Of a stretch of DNA of 64,000 nucleotides, positions 8,825 through 18,318 are shown piece by piece. This DNA comes from DASQZK01 sp963809925 (GTDB taxonomy: Bacteria; Bacteroidota; Bacteroidia; Bacteroidales; GCA-2748055), in the NCBI GenBank assembly GCA_963809925.1, contig CAWELH010000004.1, positions 1,054,001 to 1,118,000 of the forward strand, given 5' to 3'. A model generated the notes under the pieces. The model searched no databases and was not told where the DNA came from. It worked only from the letters and a program-made list of their open reading frames with translations. How positions within the stretch are numbered: the first letter of the stretch is position 1; every line of letters begins with the position of its first letter. A program made the position numbers and the translations under genes.

Positions 8825-9529
8825 TCATTCTGCATCAAATGATGCAGGTTTGCCCAGGTCTTTCCAAGTTGATTTATCGTGGCTGTAAAGCCAGATATCA
8901 CGCTGTTCGGCTATTCGGAGTAGTTCGGGCATGATCGGGAAAGAACCGGTTTTTTCGAAGTAGTTGAAGATTTCAGGGTCCAGCACGTAAATCCCGCTGA
9001 ATGCAATAGGAGAAAGGCCCTCTTTACCTCTCACAATGATCTCTTCACCTGTTTGGTTGTTCCTCCATCCGCAGAGAACCTGATTTTCATCCATGAGAAG
9101 GGACCGTGAGGTCTCCCTGTGCTTGACAGCAAGTGTGCCTATCGAACCTTTTTTCAGATGGCAGTTCATGAGACCGTTAAGATCCAGGTTAGTGGATATA
9201 TCAACGTTATGTACCAGAAATGCACCGGAATCGAAATATGTTGATGCTTTCAACAATCCTCCCCCGGTATCGAGCAATTCATCGCGTTCGTCGGAGATGG
9301 TAATCGTAGCGCCGAAATTTTTGTTTTCGCTAAGATATTCAAGGACCTGACCGGCATGGTGATGGATATTGACAATAATATTTTGAAAGCCATAATTCAC
9401 AAGTCTTTCGATCACTGCCTGCAAAAGTGTTTTACCCTGATACTTCAGTAGTGCTTTTGGGATTGAATCGGTGAGTGGCTTCATCCGGGTGCCGAGTCCG
9501 GCAGCCATGATCATGGCCTTTCTATTCAT
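8825..9529 (-). CDS. Sugar-1-phosphate nucleotidyltransferase, MurU-like
   Basis: The 234-residue cytoplasmic enzyme has the nucleotidyltransferase fold, starting with AMIMAAGLGTRMKPLTDSIPK, the NTP-binding G-x-G-T-R-M-x-P loop. HNVDISTNLDL holds the metal-binding Asp. Short stand-alone enzymes of this size include MurU (MurNAc-1-P uridylyltransferase) and mannose-1-P guanylyltransferases. The upstream AmgK-like kinase strongly favours the MurU role: kinase makes the 1-phosphate, this enzyme makes the UDP-sugar, bypassing de novo UDP-MurNAc synthesis during cell-wall recycling (inference from context). It starts three bases after the stop of the small Cys-rich gene, so translation is probably coupled. 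Confidence 0.75.
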   Translation of the reverse strand: MNRKAMIMAAGLGTRMKPLTDSIPKALLKYQGKTLLQAVIERLVNYGFQNIIVNIHHHAGQVLEYLSENKNFGATITISDERDELLDTGGGLLKASTYFDSGAFLVHNVDISTNLDLNGLMNCHLKKGSIGTLAVKHRETSRSLLMDENQVLCGWRNNQTGEEIIVRGKEGLSPIAFSGIYVLDPEIFNYFEKTGSFPIMPELLRIAEQRDIWLYSHDKSTWKDLGKPASFDAE

Positions 9530-9532
9530 GAT

Positions 9533-9673
9533 TCATGCAGATTTTTTCATTCTTTTAGGTTTACAGCAGTATTCCTCTTTGGTGCTGCTGAGCCCGCATT
9601 TTTTGCAAACATACTTGAACTTTTTTCCTTTTTGGTTCAGATCCTCACCGTATTTGCATAATTTTTTACCCAT
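9533..9673 (-). CDS. Small Cys/Lys-rich protein, putative zinc-binding
   Basis: A 46-residue frame from ATG at 9673 to TGA at 9533. It is strongly basic and contains KYVCKKCG plus a leading LCKYGE and a trailing EYCCKPK, a four-to-five-cysteine arrangement that suggests a rubredoxin- or ribbon-like metal site. It is tightly placed, about 40 bases after the kinase gene and three bases before the nucleotidyltransferase gene, as expected for a real operon member. I do not recognise a named family or function. Confidence 0.65.
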   Translation of the reverse strand: MGKKLCKYGEDLNQKGKKFKYVCKKCGLSSTKEEYCCKPKRMKKSA

Positions 9674-9713
9674 GGAATTTAGACCGGAAAGACGGTAGAT
9701 CGTTTTATGTATG

Positions 9714-11132
9714 CTAGCTCATTTCTGTGTGTTCCAGATCAACAATCACATTTTCCTTTTGTTTAAGATGCTCCGCTAGTTTTTCAGCAGCATACACCGA
9801 CCTGTGGCGTCCGCCGGTGCAACCGAAGCAGATATGGAGGTGGTAATAATTCATCTCTGTATACGTTTCGACTGTTCTGTCTATTATGCTGAAAACATCT
9901 TTAAGAAAAGACTCCATTTCACTCTTCTCTGAAAAAAATTTCTGAACGGCAGCGTCCTTACCGGTCAACATCTTATATTCATCGTACCTGCCCGGGTTGT
10001 GGATACCTCTGCAATCAAAGACAAAACCACCGCCATTTCCGCTCAGATCATCAGGGACAGGTTTCCTGTAAGAGAAACTTTTAATGCTTACACTCAGTTT
10101 TTCCTTTTTTGGGGGGATGTTGATCTTCAGTTTTTCTGAGGCTGTAATGTCTGAAAGGACCTTTAACAGTTCCGGGAAACCGGTGGGCAAAAGTTTGTTT
10201 TCGAGGAGCCACTGAATATTCCTTAGCGCGAAGGGTACACTTTGAAGGAAGAGGGCTTTCTTCTCAACCCATCCCCTTAAGCCGTATGTTCCGAGAGTTT
10301 GAAGGATTCTCACCAATACGAAGGGATAATAGTAGATCATATATTCAGACCTCTCTATCCCGGTTTGTAACCTGAGTTCATCGAGATAATAATCAAGGAG
10401 CTCCTCCCTTTGCTCAGGCGGAATATTTGTACGAGCCTCGAAAAGAAGTGATGCGGTATCGTATTGTAACGGTCCCCGGCGACCTCCCTGGTAGTCGATG
10501 AAATAGCACTCATCTTCATGGATCATGATATTTCTTGACTGAAAATCCCGAAAGAGGAAGTAATCAGAACTGGCACCCTCTAAAAACTCAGCGAATGCCT
10601 GGAAATCATTTTCAAGCTTCTGCTCATCATAGGGTAGGCCACTGATTTTAAGAAAAAAATATTTAAAATGGTTCAGATCCCAAAGTATCGACTGACGGTC
10701 AAAGTTTTCCCTGGGCATACAGAGTGAATAATCCAGCCCCTGATGGCCAATGGTTTGAAAACGGATGAGTTCACGAAGTGCTTTCTTATACCATGGGATC
10801 ACGCTCTCTGGAAAAACAAAGTCTACAGATGCGTTGTCAATCATGGTTTTAAGCATAGTGTCCCCCAGGTCGCGAAGTAAATAGTAATGCTTGTCTTCCG
10901 AAACCTCATAAAGATCAGGCACATGAAGGCCCTTATCCATAAAATGACGTGTAAAACCCAGAAAAGCGGTGTTTTCCTTAAGATCATCATTATAAACACC
11001 AATGGCAGTAATTTCCTTATGCTTTAGCCTGAAATACAAACGACGTGATCCTGCAGGGGGAAGAGACGAAATTTCGCCCGCTTCCTTCCCTGCAAATGTC
11101 TTAAACAGCTCCTTCAATATTCCCGTATCCAT
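9714..11132 (-). CDS. AmgK-like sugar kinase fused to RapZ C-terminal domain
   Basis: The 472-residue protein starts at the ATG at 11132; a 22-residue longer frame begins with hydrophobic residues of no known use. Residues about 1-335 are an aminoglycoside phosphotransferase-fold kinase with LLRDLGD, the catalytic loop FLFRDFQSRNIM and the metal motif CYFIDYQGGRRGP. This closely resembles AmgK, the anomeric MurNAc/GlcNAc kinase. Residues about 345-472 match the C-terminal domain of RapZ/YvcJ, including FDCRGIHNPGR and the signature CFGCTGGRHRSVYAAEKLA. In E. coli RapZ this domain binds glucosamine-6-phosphate. The fusion suggests a recycling kinase tuned by an amino-sugar signal (inference). 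It heads the minus-strand gene run. Confidence 0.8.
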   Translation of the reverse strand: MDTGILKELFKTFAGKEAGEISSLPPAGSRRLYFRLKHKEITAIGVYNDDLKENTAFLGFTRHFMDKGLHVPDLYEVSEDKHYYLLRDLGDTMLKTMIDNASVDFVFPESVIPWYKKALRELIRFQTIGHQGLDYSLCMPRENFDRQSILWDLNHFKYFFLKISGLPYDEQKLENDFQAFAEFLEGASSDYFLFRDFQSRNIMIHEDECYFIDYQGGRRGPLQYDTASLLFEARTNIPPEQREELLDYYLDELRLQTGIERSEYMIYYYPFVLVRILQTLGTYGLRGWVEKKALFLQSVPFALRNIQWLLENKLLPTGFPELLKVLSDITASEKLKINIPPKKEKLSVSIKSFSYRKPVPDDLSGNGGGFVFDCRGIHNPGRYDEYKMLTGKDAAVQKFFSEKSEMESFLKDVFSIIDRTVETYTEMNYYHLHICFGCTGGRHRSVYAAEKLAEHLKQKENVIVDLEHTEMS

Positions 11133-11453
11133 ATCTGCTGGTTTATTCCTGCAAAGTAAATATATAATTTTGAAAGTGAAGGTTGATCCTGGCATCAACT
11201 TACAACAATTTCCACTGAGTTGAGCGTCTGTAATATTGGATGTGATTATCGCGCACAGGGCATGCCAGCAAGTTTGACATTTCCCAGGAAATAAGAGGAA
11301 AGGATGAATGGTGGTTCAACGGAAGTTGAGAAGGAAAGACGCACAGGGTGAGGCACTTTTTTTAGGGCGGGTGCTCATTCGTCAGATCAAATTACACCTG
11401 CTACAGGGTTGTTGAAAAATATATTTACTATCTTACAACAAATTACTCGTGAT

Positions 11454-11909
11454 ATGGAGATCAGGCTTTATTCTTCCGAGGATCTAAATTTAGTTGAGTT
11501 TTCATATTCAACCGGTCAGGATGGTTTTTCACCGATGATCGAAAATTCAAAATATCTCCATGCTGCGGTATTCTGCCTGATCCAGAAATCATTTGAATTA
11601 AGCAAACCTGATTTCCGTTATAATGAGGCTACATCATATCTCGGGCAGGAACTTGTAACGCTGCGGAATCGCCTCGTTGATCAGATCTCACGGATCAGGA
11701 ATATTGATAGTCCTGAAGAACTCGAATCCTACTCACTGAATCAGGCTGCCTGTATAGACTTTCTCAATGAACTCAAGATGAATAACCCGACTTGGAAAAT
11801 CAACTGGGAAAACATCAAGGATCAGGTACTAAAGGTAACCGAGGAATTGCTGGAGCTTGTTGATTTCTGTATCGATGAGGAAAAAGTTTTCTGGATTAAG
11901 GGTTACTGA
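11454..11909 (+). CDS. Hypothetical helical protein
   Basis: A frame of 151 residues from ATG at 11454, or 166 from a TTG at 11409. The composition is that of a soluble, mostly helical protein with acidic segments (SPEELESY, ELLELVDFCIDEEK). There is no signal peptide, membrane segment or motif I can name. It ends 75 bases before mnmA on the same strand. The open frame is clean and codon use resembles its neighbours, so it is likely real. Confidence 0.6.
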   Translation: MEIRLYSSEDLNLVEFSYSTGQDGFSPMIENSKYLHAAVFCLIQKSFELSKPDFRYNEATSYLGQELVTLRNRLVDQISRIRNIDSPEELESYSLNQAACIDFLNELKMNNPTWKINWENIKDQVLKVTEELLELVDFCIDEEKVFWIKGY

Positions 11910-11984
11910 CCAGGACATTACCAACAGTGAAATATTTCCTTTTGCCTTGAAATGATTACCTTTGCGCCGACAAATGAATATATT

Positions 11985-13160
11985 ATGAAAGCGAAAGTGG
12001 TTGTCGGACTGTCGGGCGGGGTAGACTCCAGTGTGGCTGCATGGTTGTTGAAGGAACAAGGCTACGATGTTACCGCGGTGTTTATGGTAAACTGGCATGA
12101 TAAGACCGGTGTACTCAAGGGTGACTGCCCCTGGGATGAAGACGTCATGTTCGCAGAAATGGTAGCCAAAAAAATTGACATTCCTTTCCATGTAGTTGAT
12201 CTCAGTAAGGAATATCGGAAGCGAATCGTTGACTATATGTTCAGTGAATATGAAAAAGGAAGGACCCCAAATCCTGACGTACTTTGCAACAGAGAGATAA
12301 AATTTGATGAATTCTTTGAAGCAGTAAAGCCATTCAATCCCGATTATATTGCTACCGGGCACTATTGCAGGAAGGACTCTGTAGATGTTGACGGAAAGAC
12401 CATGTTCAGGCTTCTTGCCGGTGATGATCCGGGGAAAGAGCAGAGCTATTTTCTCTGTCAGCTCAATCAGTCTCAGCTTTCAAAAGCACTTTTCCCTATC
12501 GGCCATCTCCACAAAAAGGAAGTCAGGGAAATCGCAAGAGAAATTCCGCTTGCTTCGGCTGAGAAGAAGGATTCCCAAGGGATTTGTTTTGTCGGAAAAG
12601 TCGATCTCCCTACATTTTTGCAGCAAAAACTTGTGGCAGTCGAAGGCGATATTGTCGAAATACCCACAGATTTACCGGTGTATGCAATGAGGATGAACGG
12701 AGATTTGCGTACAACTTGTTCGCCCTGGACCTATGATGCATCGGACGGTGAGGTAGTAGGCAGGCACAGGGGCGCCCATTTTTTTACTATCGGTCAGCGA
12801 AAGGGGATGAACGTCGGCGGGAAGAAAGATCCGTTGTTTGTGATCGCCACAGACACGGAAAAAAATATTATTTATACCGGACAGGGGCAGTCTCATCCCG
12901 GATTATACCGCCGTGGTCTTTTTATTAACGCTGCAGATATACACTGGATACGTCCCGACCTTGCAATGAAGCCGGGGGAAGAAAGGAAGTATATGACCCG
13001 CATCAGATATCGTCAGCCGCTTCAGCCCGCTTCACTCAAAATGAAGGAGGACGGTATGTACATCCTTTTCGATGATGCCCAGCGCGGGATTGCTGCAGGA
13101 CAGTTTGGCGCATGGTATGACGGCAACGAACTTCTTGGTTCAGGTGTTATTGAAGCCTGA
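11985..13160 (+). CDS. mnmA: tRNA-specific 2-thiouridylase MnmA
   Basis: The 391-residue protein inserts sulfur at C2 of the wobble uridine (s2U34) in Lys, Glu and Gln tRNAs. The N-terminal ATP pyrophosphatase loop is GLSGGVDSSVAAWLL. The first catalytic Cys lies in NPDVLCNREIKF and the second in KDSQGICFVG; ATGHY and FTIGQRKG are family motifs. The ATG at 11985 is chosen because it directly precedes the conserved KAKVVVGLSGG, and a perfect -7 element, TACCTTTG, lies at 11957-11964. The longer frame from 11952 would start inside the promoter. Sulfur delivery partners are not in the window. Confidence 0.95.
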   Translation: MKAKVVVGLSGGVDSSVAAWLLKEQGYDVTAVFMVNWHDKTGVLKGDCPWDEDVMFAEMVAKKIDIPFHVVDLSKEYRKRIVDYMFSEYEKGRTPNPDVLCNREIKFDEFFEAVKPFNPDYIATGHYCRKDSVDVDGKTMFRLLAGDDPGKEQSYFLCQLNQSQLSKALFPIGHLHKKEVREIAREIPLASAEKKDSQGICFVGKVDLPTFLQQKLVAVEGDIVEIPTDLPVYAMRMNGDLRTTCSPWTYDASDGEVVGRHRGAHFFTIGQRKGMNVGGKKDPLFVIATDTEKNIIYTGQGQSHPGLYRRGLFINAADIHWIRPDLAMKPGEERKYMTRIRYRQPLQPASLKMKEDGMYILFDDAQRGIAAGQFGAWYDGNELLGSGVIEA

Positions 13161-13295
13161 TAAATACATCGGACCCAATTGCCTGAAAGCGCTATTATTC
13201 CTTACGACGTGACATTACGTTCCTTTCAGGGAACCTCAAAGGCGGCACAGGCATCCTGATCGGGAAAGGGAAAACGGTACATGGTAAGCTTGGTC

Positions 13296-13910
13296 TCAGA
13301 GTGAAGAAAAGTAAACCGTTATTCCGAAAAATAAATTCAGACCGCCTGTAGTGTGATGAACGTTTGCCGGATTATCAGTTTTCTGCTTTCTGTTCATAAA
13401 TGAATATTCCAGCATTCCTTCCAGCGCAATATTTTCAACGAAAAAGTAATTGGCCCCGACTCCTGCGGAAAGCTCGGTCGAAGTGCTTTTACTTTTTGTT
13501 GTTTCATTGTCGAAGACGCTTTTCGACGAACTGCTGCCTATCGCTGCCGCTACTTCCGCAAAGGGGGAGATACTTTCGTAGGAGCCTGTGTAATATCTGA
13601 CGATGGGCCCAACCATCACGCTACTGTTGGAATACTTCGTATCATTAAGCTTGCTGGAACTGTTTGACAAGTTCAGGGAAGCTCCCACAGCAAAATGTTG
13701 TTCAATAAAATAACCGGCTTTCGTATTGAAAGATATAAAAAATCCTTTTGTTGGATCACTGGTGAAATTATCGTTTTTGTCTTTTTGTGATGAGAATCCC
13801 GTGGAAAAATGTGTTGAACCACTGGCAAACTTGTCGCCGGTATTGAATTGTGCATTTATCAATCCCGCTGTCAGTACAGTGACAAAAAATGTCAGAATTA
13901 TTTTTTTCAT
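13296..13910 (-). CDS. Outer-membrane beta-barrel protein
   Basis: The 204-residue product has a signal peptide (MKKIILTFFVTVLTAGLINAQ). The mature part alternates polar and hydrophobic residues with many Gly, Ser and aromatic positions, and it ends in a strand-like tail (NLFFGITVYFSSL). This is typical of small OmpA/OmpW-like porin-type barrels of Bacteroidota. No ligand can be named. It stands alone, convergent with mnmA. Confidence 0.75.
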   Translation of the reverse strand: MKKIILTFFVTVLTAGLINAQFNTGDKFASGSTHFSTGFSSQKDKNDNFTSDPTKGFFISFNTKAGYFIEQHFAVGASLNLSNSSSKLNDTKYSNSSVMVGPIVRYYTGSYESISPFAEVAAAIGSSSSKSVFDNETTKSKSTSTELSAGVGANYFFVENIALEGMLEYSFMNRKQKTDNPANVHHTTGGLNLFFGITVYFSSL

Positions 13911-14113
13911 GACCAGATGTTTTAAGGGTTAATGTTGAGCTAAAATACGAAATCTGAAATAGTAGGCTTAGTTCAGTAACTTGATTTTGACTAACTTACG
14001 ATTTAACTTGATAAGAATGCCCTTTTTAGCACCTGCCAAGGAGGATTATTGCCCGCCCAAATTATTAACTCAGGTCCGGTTCAATTTTGTACCTTCGCAG
14101 TAAATCGTTCCGG

Positions 14114-17100
14114 ATGTCCGAATTGCTCATATACAAAGCGTCTGCCGGCTCAGGGAAAACCTACAGGCTTACCAGGAATTATCTCCTTATGTTGTATAAA
14201 AATCCCGGTATTTACAGGAATATCCTGGCCGTAACTTTCACAAATAAGGCAGCCGGTGAGATGAAGGCCAGGATTCTTGAATCGCTGTACAAGCTTGCCA
14301 GTGCGGACCCTGCAGTGGATGGCTACAGGGCTGACCTGGTGAGGGAAACCGGCAGGACTATCGAAGAGATCAACAAGATTGGCAGAGATATCCTCACCAC
14401 CATCCTGAATGACTACTCCGGCTTCTATGTCAGTACGATTGATAAATTCTTCCAGACGGTGATCCGGGGCTTTACCCGTGAGATCGGTCTGCAGTCGGGC
14501 TATAACCTTGAACTGAATGGTGAACGCATCCTGACGGAGGCTGTCGACAGGCTCATGGCAGGCCTGGATACAACCGGATGGCTTCGCACATGGCTGGTCA
14601 GCTTCGCCGATGAGCGCATCCTTGCCGGGAAATCCTGGGATCCTAACAAGGATATTTTCAACCTGGGAACTGAAGTGTTCAGGGAGGAATATCGGGAAAT
14701 TTTCGATTCACCGGTACTTGCGGATGGATTCGGGGAACGTATCTCCTCGTATTCTGCGAAACTTGCCGGGATCATGGGCAGCATGGATGAACATCTTAAA
14801 AAGACCGGCCGCAGCGCCTTGGAAATAATCAGAGTTGCCGGTTTGGAAATCAATGACTTCTCTAATAAGAGTTCCGGTGTAGCCGGATATTTCGTTCATC
14901 TTGCTGAAAAAGGGATGGTTGAACCTGGAAAACGTGTTCTCGCAGCCCTGGAAGATCCTGCAAAATGGTATGCTTCTGCTTCTCCGATGAGAGATGCCAT
15001 CGAGCGGGTTGTGGAACAGCAACTTTCAAAGCTTCTCAAGCATGCCGTCGGGTATTACAATGAAAATCTACTGAGGTACAATACTGCCTCTGCCATATAC
15101 AGGAACATACATGCTTTCGGGATACTAAATCATATTTCACTCAGGATCAGAGAAATCGTTCATGAAAAAAATATTTTCCTTCTGTCTGATGCTACCTATT
15201 TTTTGAAGAAGATCATCGAAGGAAACCCGACACCCTTCGTTTATGAGAAAGCCGGAAACTATTTTAGCCATTTCATGCTTGATGAATTTCAGGATACCTC
15301 AGGATTTCAATGGCAGAATTTTGCGCCACTCATTGAGAACGCTCTTGCTCAGGGCAGGTCTAATCTGATTGTTGGCGATGTGAAACAATCCATTTATCGT
15401 TGGCGTAACAGCGACTGGATGATCCTTGCAGCGGAGGTGGAGAAACATTTTAACAAATTCTCAGTTGACGTTGAACCACTGAAAGAAAACTGGCGTTCTC
15501 ATGAGAATATTGTCAGTTTTAACAACACATTATTCTTAAAGTCTGCAGAGATTATTGCCTCAATGGTGAAAATGGATGCCCTCGAATCGGGTGCCGGTGC
15601 AGATTTTACAGAAGGCTGGCCGGAACTGATCTCCGGGATCTACGGCGATACTGTGCAATCGGTTCCTGAAAAATTCCGGGGAACGGGTGGGTATGTTACC
15701 GCACAATTTCACGAGAATAAATCCAATGATGCCTACCTGCTCTGGCTAAAGGAACAACTTCCGGCAAAAATCAAGGATCTTCAGGACAGGGGCTATGACG
15801 CCAGTGATATTACCATCCTCGTAAGGAAAGGCAGTGAAGGACGTGAAATCGCATCTCTTCTTCTTGCTGCAGGTACGGAAACAAATGAGGGGTATAATTT
15901 TAATGTGATTTCGAACGATTCACTCTATCTCACCAGCAATCCAGCCGTTAATTTTCTGGTTGCCCTGCTGAATTTCATGAAAAATCCGGCCGATCAAATT
16001 AACCTCGGTTTTATAAAACATGAATTTATCCGTTACCTGGAGAATGACCTGGAATTACTGCCTGACCTGAATTCCCTTTTCATGAATCTTACGGAATCTC
16101 GCGATTTTCACAGAGTTTTTGGACGGTTTTATGAGGAATTTCCGACCATACAGTTTTTACCATTGTATGAACTGTCGGAACAGCTTATCTCAATATTTGA
16201 ACTGAATACTAATATTGATAATCTTCCTTATATACAGGCATTTCAGGACATGGTTCTCGATTTTGTCCGGAATGAAACGACAGATATCAATGCATTCCTT
16301 GAATATTGGGAAAAGAGCGGTCAGGCTGCAACCCTCGGTATTTCAGAGGCCCAGGATGCCATTCGTATAATGACCATTCATAAAGCAAAAGGACTTCAGT
16401 TCAGAGTGGTCATCGTTCCTTACTGTCATTGGTCCCTGACAACCGAGACCGGGGGGATCCGCGACAATATCCTTTGGTGTAACACCGAAGCCACGGGTTT
16501 TGATGAAATTCCATGGGTTCCTGTACGCTACAACAAAGAACTCCTGAATTCTGCTTTTCGTGACAATTACCTGAATGAAAAATTTCATAGTTATATTGAT
16601 AATCTTAATCTGCTTTACGTAGCGTTTACACGTACTGTGGAGGAACTTCATATCATGGCCGGAAAGGAAGTTTCAGGTTCCAGACCCGCTCATACCGGAA
16701 GTTTGCTGTCTAACATTTTGGAGAAGGACTTCCCGGGTGCTGACTTCAAGGAAAACCCCGAAGGCAAGCAGAACCATTTTGCCTTTGGCTTACCTCATCA
16801 ATATTCTGAAGACCGTGAGAAGAAATTCAGAAATGCTCATGAACAGAGCGGTCTGCTGGATACGTATCCGGTTACCCGAACCGGCGAAAGGCTGAAGCTG
16901 AATATCAGGAATGCATACCTGTCTGAGATTCAAGAAGATACTTCCCTGGCCATAGGTTACGGTACCGTGATGCACGAGATCCTCTCCGGCATCCGGTCCA
17001 GGGATGATCTGAATTCTTCCGTGGAGAAAGCCTTTTCAAAGGGGAAGATCACTGCGAAACAGAAATCTGAGATCACTGAATTGCTGGAGAAATCATTGGG

Positions 17101-17377
17101 TAGTGGTAAAACTGCAGTATGGTTTGATGGATTCCTGGCTGTTAAGACGGAACAGGATCTGACTTATTTGGGAAGGGGAATACTGCGACCGGACAGGGTC
17201 ATCTATTTTGAGGACCATATTGAAGTTGTGGATTACAAATTTGGTGAGAAGACGGAAGAACGGCATACAAAACAGGTGAGAGAATACATGAAAGCAATTG
17301 GTGAGATAGAACACCGGAAAATCAAGGGATTTGTCTGGTATATTTCACTTGGCAGAATTGTGGAGGTGCAACAATGA
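14114..17377 (+). CDS. addA: AddA/RecB-like helicase-nuclease
   Basis: The 1087-residue protein is the motor and nuclease subunit of a double-strand-break end-processing complex. UvrD/RecB superfamily-1 motifs appear in order: Walker A YKASAGSGKT, Ia AVTFTNKAAGEMK, II MLDEFQDTS, III VGDVKQSIYRWR, IV ENWRS, V MTIHKAKGLQF, VI LYVAFTR. The C-terminal third is a PD-(D/E)XK nuclease with YGTVMHEIL, PDRVIY and VVDYKFG. The ATG at 14114 is chosen because the Walker A region begins a few residues later, as usual. The stop overlaps the next gene by four bases (ATGA). With the Fe-S nuclease gene at 18589-21483 it forms an AddAB-type locus. Confidence 0.85.
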   Translation: MSELLIYKASAGSGKTYRLTRNYLLMLYKNPGIYRNILAVTFTNKAAGEMKARILESLYKLASADPAVDGYRADLVRETGRTIEEINKIGRDILTTILNDYSGFYVSTIDKFFQTVIRGFTREIGLQSGYNLELNGERILTEAVDRLMAGLDTTGWLRTWLVSFADERILAGKSWDPNKDIFNLGTEVFREEYREIFDSPVLADGFGERISSYSAKLAGIMGSMDEHLKKTGRSALEIIRVAGLEINDFSNKSSGVAGYFVHLAEKGMVEPGKRVLAALEDPAKWYASASPMRDAIERVVEQQLSKLLKHAVGYYNENLLRYNTASAIYRNIHAFGILNHISLRIREIVHEKNIFLLSDATYFLKKIIEGNPTPFVYEKAGNYFSHFMLDEFQDTSGFQWQNFAPLIENALAQGRSNLIVGDVKQSIYRWRNSDWMILAAEVEKHFNKFSVDVEPLKENWRSHENIVSFNNTLFLKSAEIIASMVKMDALESGAGADFTEGWPELISGIYGDTVQSVPEKFRGTGGYVTAQFHENKSNDAYLLWLKEQLPAKIKDLQDRGYDASDITILVRKGSEGREIASLLLAAGTETNEGYNFNVISNDSLYLTSNPAVNFLVALLNFMKNPADQINLGFIKHEFIRYLENDLELLPDLNSLFMNLTESRDFHRVFGRFYEEFPTIQFLPLYELSEQLISIFELNTNIDNLPYIQAFQDMVLDFVRNETTDINAFLEYWEKSGQAATLGISEAQDAIRIMTIHKAKGLQFRVVIVPYCHWSLTTETGGIRDNILWCNTEATGFDEIPWVPVRYNKELLNSAFRDNYLNEKFHSYIDNLNLLYVAFTRTVEELHIMAGKEVSGSRPAHTGSLLSNILEKDFPGADFKENPEGKQNHFAFGLPHQYSEDREKKFRNAHEQSGLLDTYPVTRTGERLKLNIRNAYLSEIQEDTSLAIGYGTVMHEILSGIRSRDDLNSSVEKAFSKGKITAKQKSEITELLEKSLGSGKTAVWFDGFLAVKTEQDLTYLGRGILRPDRVIYFEDHIEVVDYKFGEKTEERHTKQVREYMKAIGEIEHRKIKGFVWYISLGRIVEVQQ

Positions 17378-18318
17378 TACAACGGCCCCAATGGGAAAAC
17401 GGACGAAGGTTCAATAGTTATGCAGGATACATCAGGACCTTATTTGGAGGAAGGGTGCAGAAGCTGGCCATCGACGCAGGGTTTACATGCCCAAACCGGG
17501 ACGGTGCAAAAGGCAGCGGAGGTTGTACGTATTGTAATAATGATGCATTCAATCCCTCGTATTGCAGGCCGGAAAAGAGTGTAAGCGTTCAGTTGGAAGA
17601 AGGTCTGGAATTTCATAAAACCCGATACAGACGCGCCATTGGTTTTCTCGCTTATTTTCAGGCCTATTCCAATACTTATGCCCCCATGCAACGACTTAAA
17701 GCTCTTTATGAGGAGGCACTTGCCTTTCCTGGGGTTAATGGATTGGTCATCGCCACCAGGCCTGATTGTGTGAGCGATGAACTGCTGGATTACCTGGCTG
17801 TTTTGAATGAACAATACTATATCGCCGTGGAATACGGCATTGAATCGTGTTTTGACGACACGCTAAGGCGGATCAACCGGGGTCATGATTTTAAAACTGC
17901 CAGTGATACCATTAAAAAAACGGCGGCCAGGGGTATCAATACCGGCGGTCACCTGATTGTCGGACTGCCTGGCGATGACAGGTCGAGAATGCTGGCTTCA
18001 GCCGGTATTTTATCAGCGCTTCCCCTGCAAACATTGAAATTCCATCAGCTGCAAATCGTCAAGGGCACACGGATGGCAGAGGATTTTAAAAAACATCCCG
18101 CTGACTATCCGGAAACTGGCATTGAAGAGTACCTGTCGTTATTGGTTGATGTAACAGAGAGGTTGAAACCGGAACTTGTAATCGAGAGGATTGCCGGTGA
18201 AACAGTACCCCGGTATAATCTTGGCCAGTCTTGGGGTTTGCGCTATGACCAGGTACTGAACCGGTTTGAAGCCTTGTTGGAGGAGAGAGATACCTGGCAG
18301 GGGAGGAAGTGGAGTTAG
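17374..18318 (+). CDS. Radical SAM protein, TIGR01212/YhcC family
   Basis: The 314-residue enzyme carries the radical SAM cysteine cluster in FTCPNRDGAKGSGGCTYC. Further segments are typical of the YhcC/TIGR01212 family (FQAYSNTYAP, ATRPDCV, VEYGIESC, LKFHQLQIVKGT). The reaction of this family is not established. Its ATG overlaps the AddA-like stop codon, so the two are translationally coupled. It lies between the two AddAB-like subunits, a location that may point to a shared transcript rather than a shared role. Its stop codon is the first element of a repeat tract. Confidence 0.85.
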   Translation: MIQRPQWENGRRFNSYAGYIRTLFGGRVQKLAIDAGFTCPNRDGAKGSGGCTYCNNDAFNPSYCRPEKSVSVQLEEGLEFHKTRYRRAIGFLAYFQAYSNTYAPMQRLKALYEEALAFPGVNGLVIATRPDCVSDELLDYLAVLNEQYYIAVEYGIESCFDDTLRRINRGHDFKTASDTIKKTAARGINTGGHLIVGLPGDDRSRMLASAGILSALPLQTLKFHQLQIVKGTRMAEDFKKHPADYPETGIEEYLSLLVDVTERLKPELVIERIAGETVPRYNLGQSWGLRYDQVLNRFEALLEERDTWQGRKWS

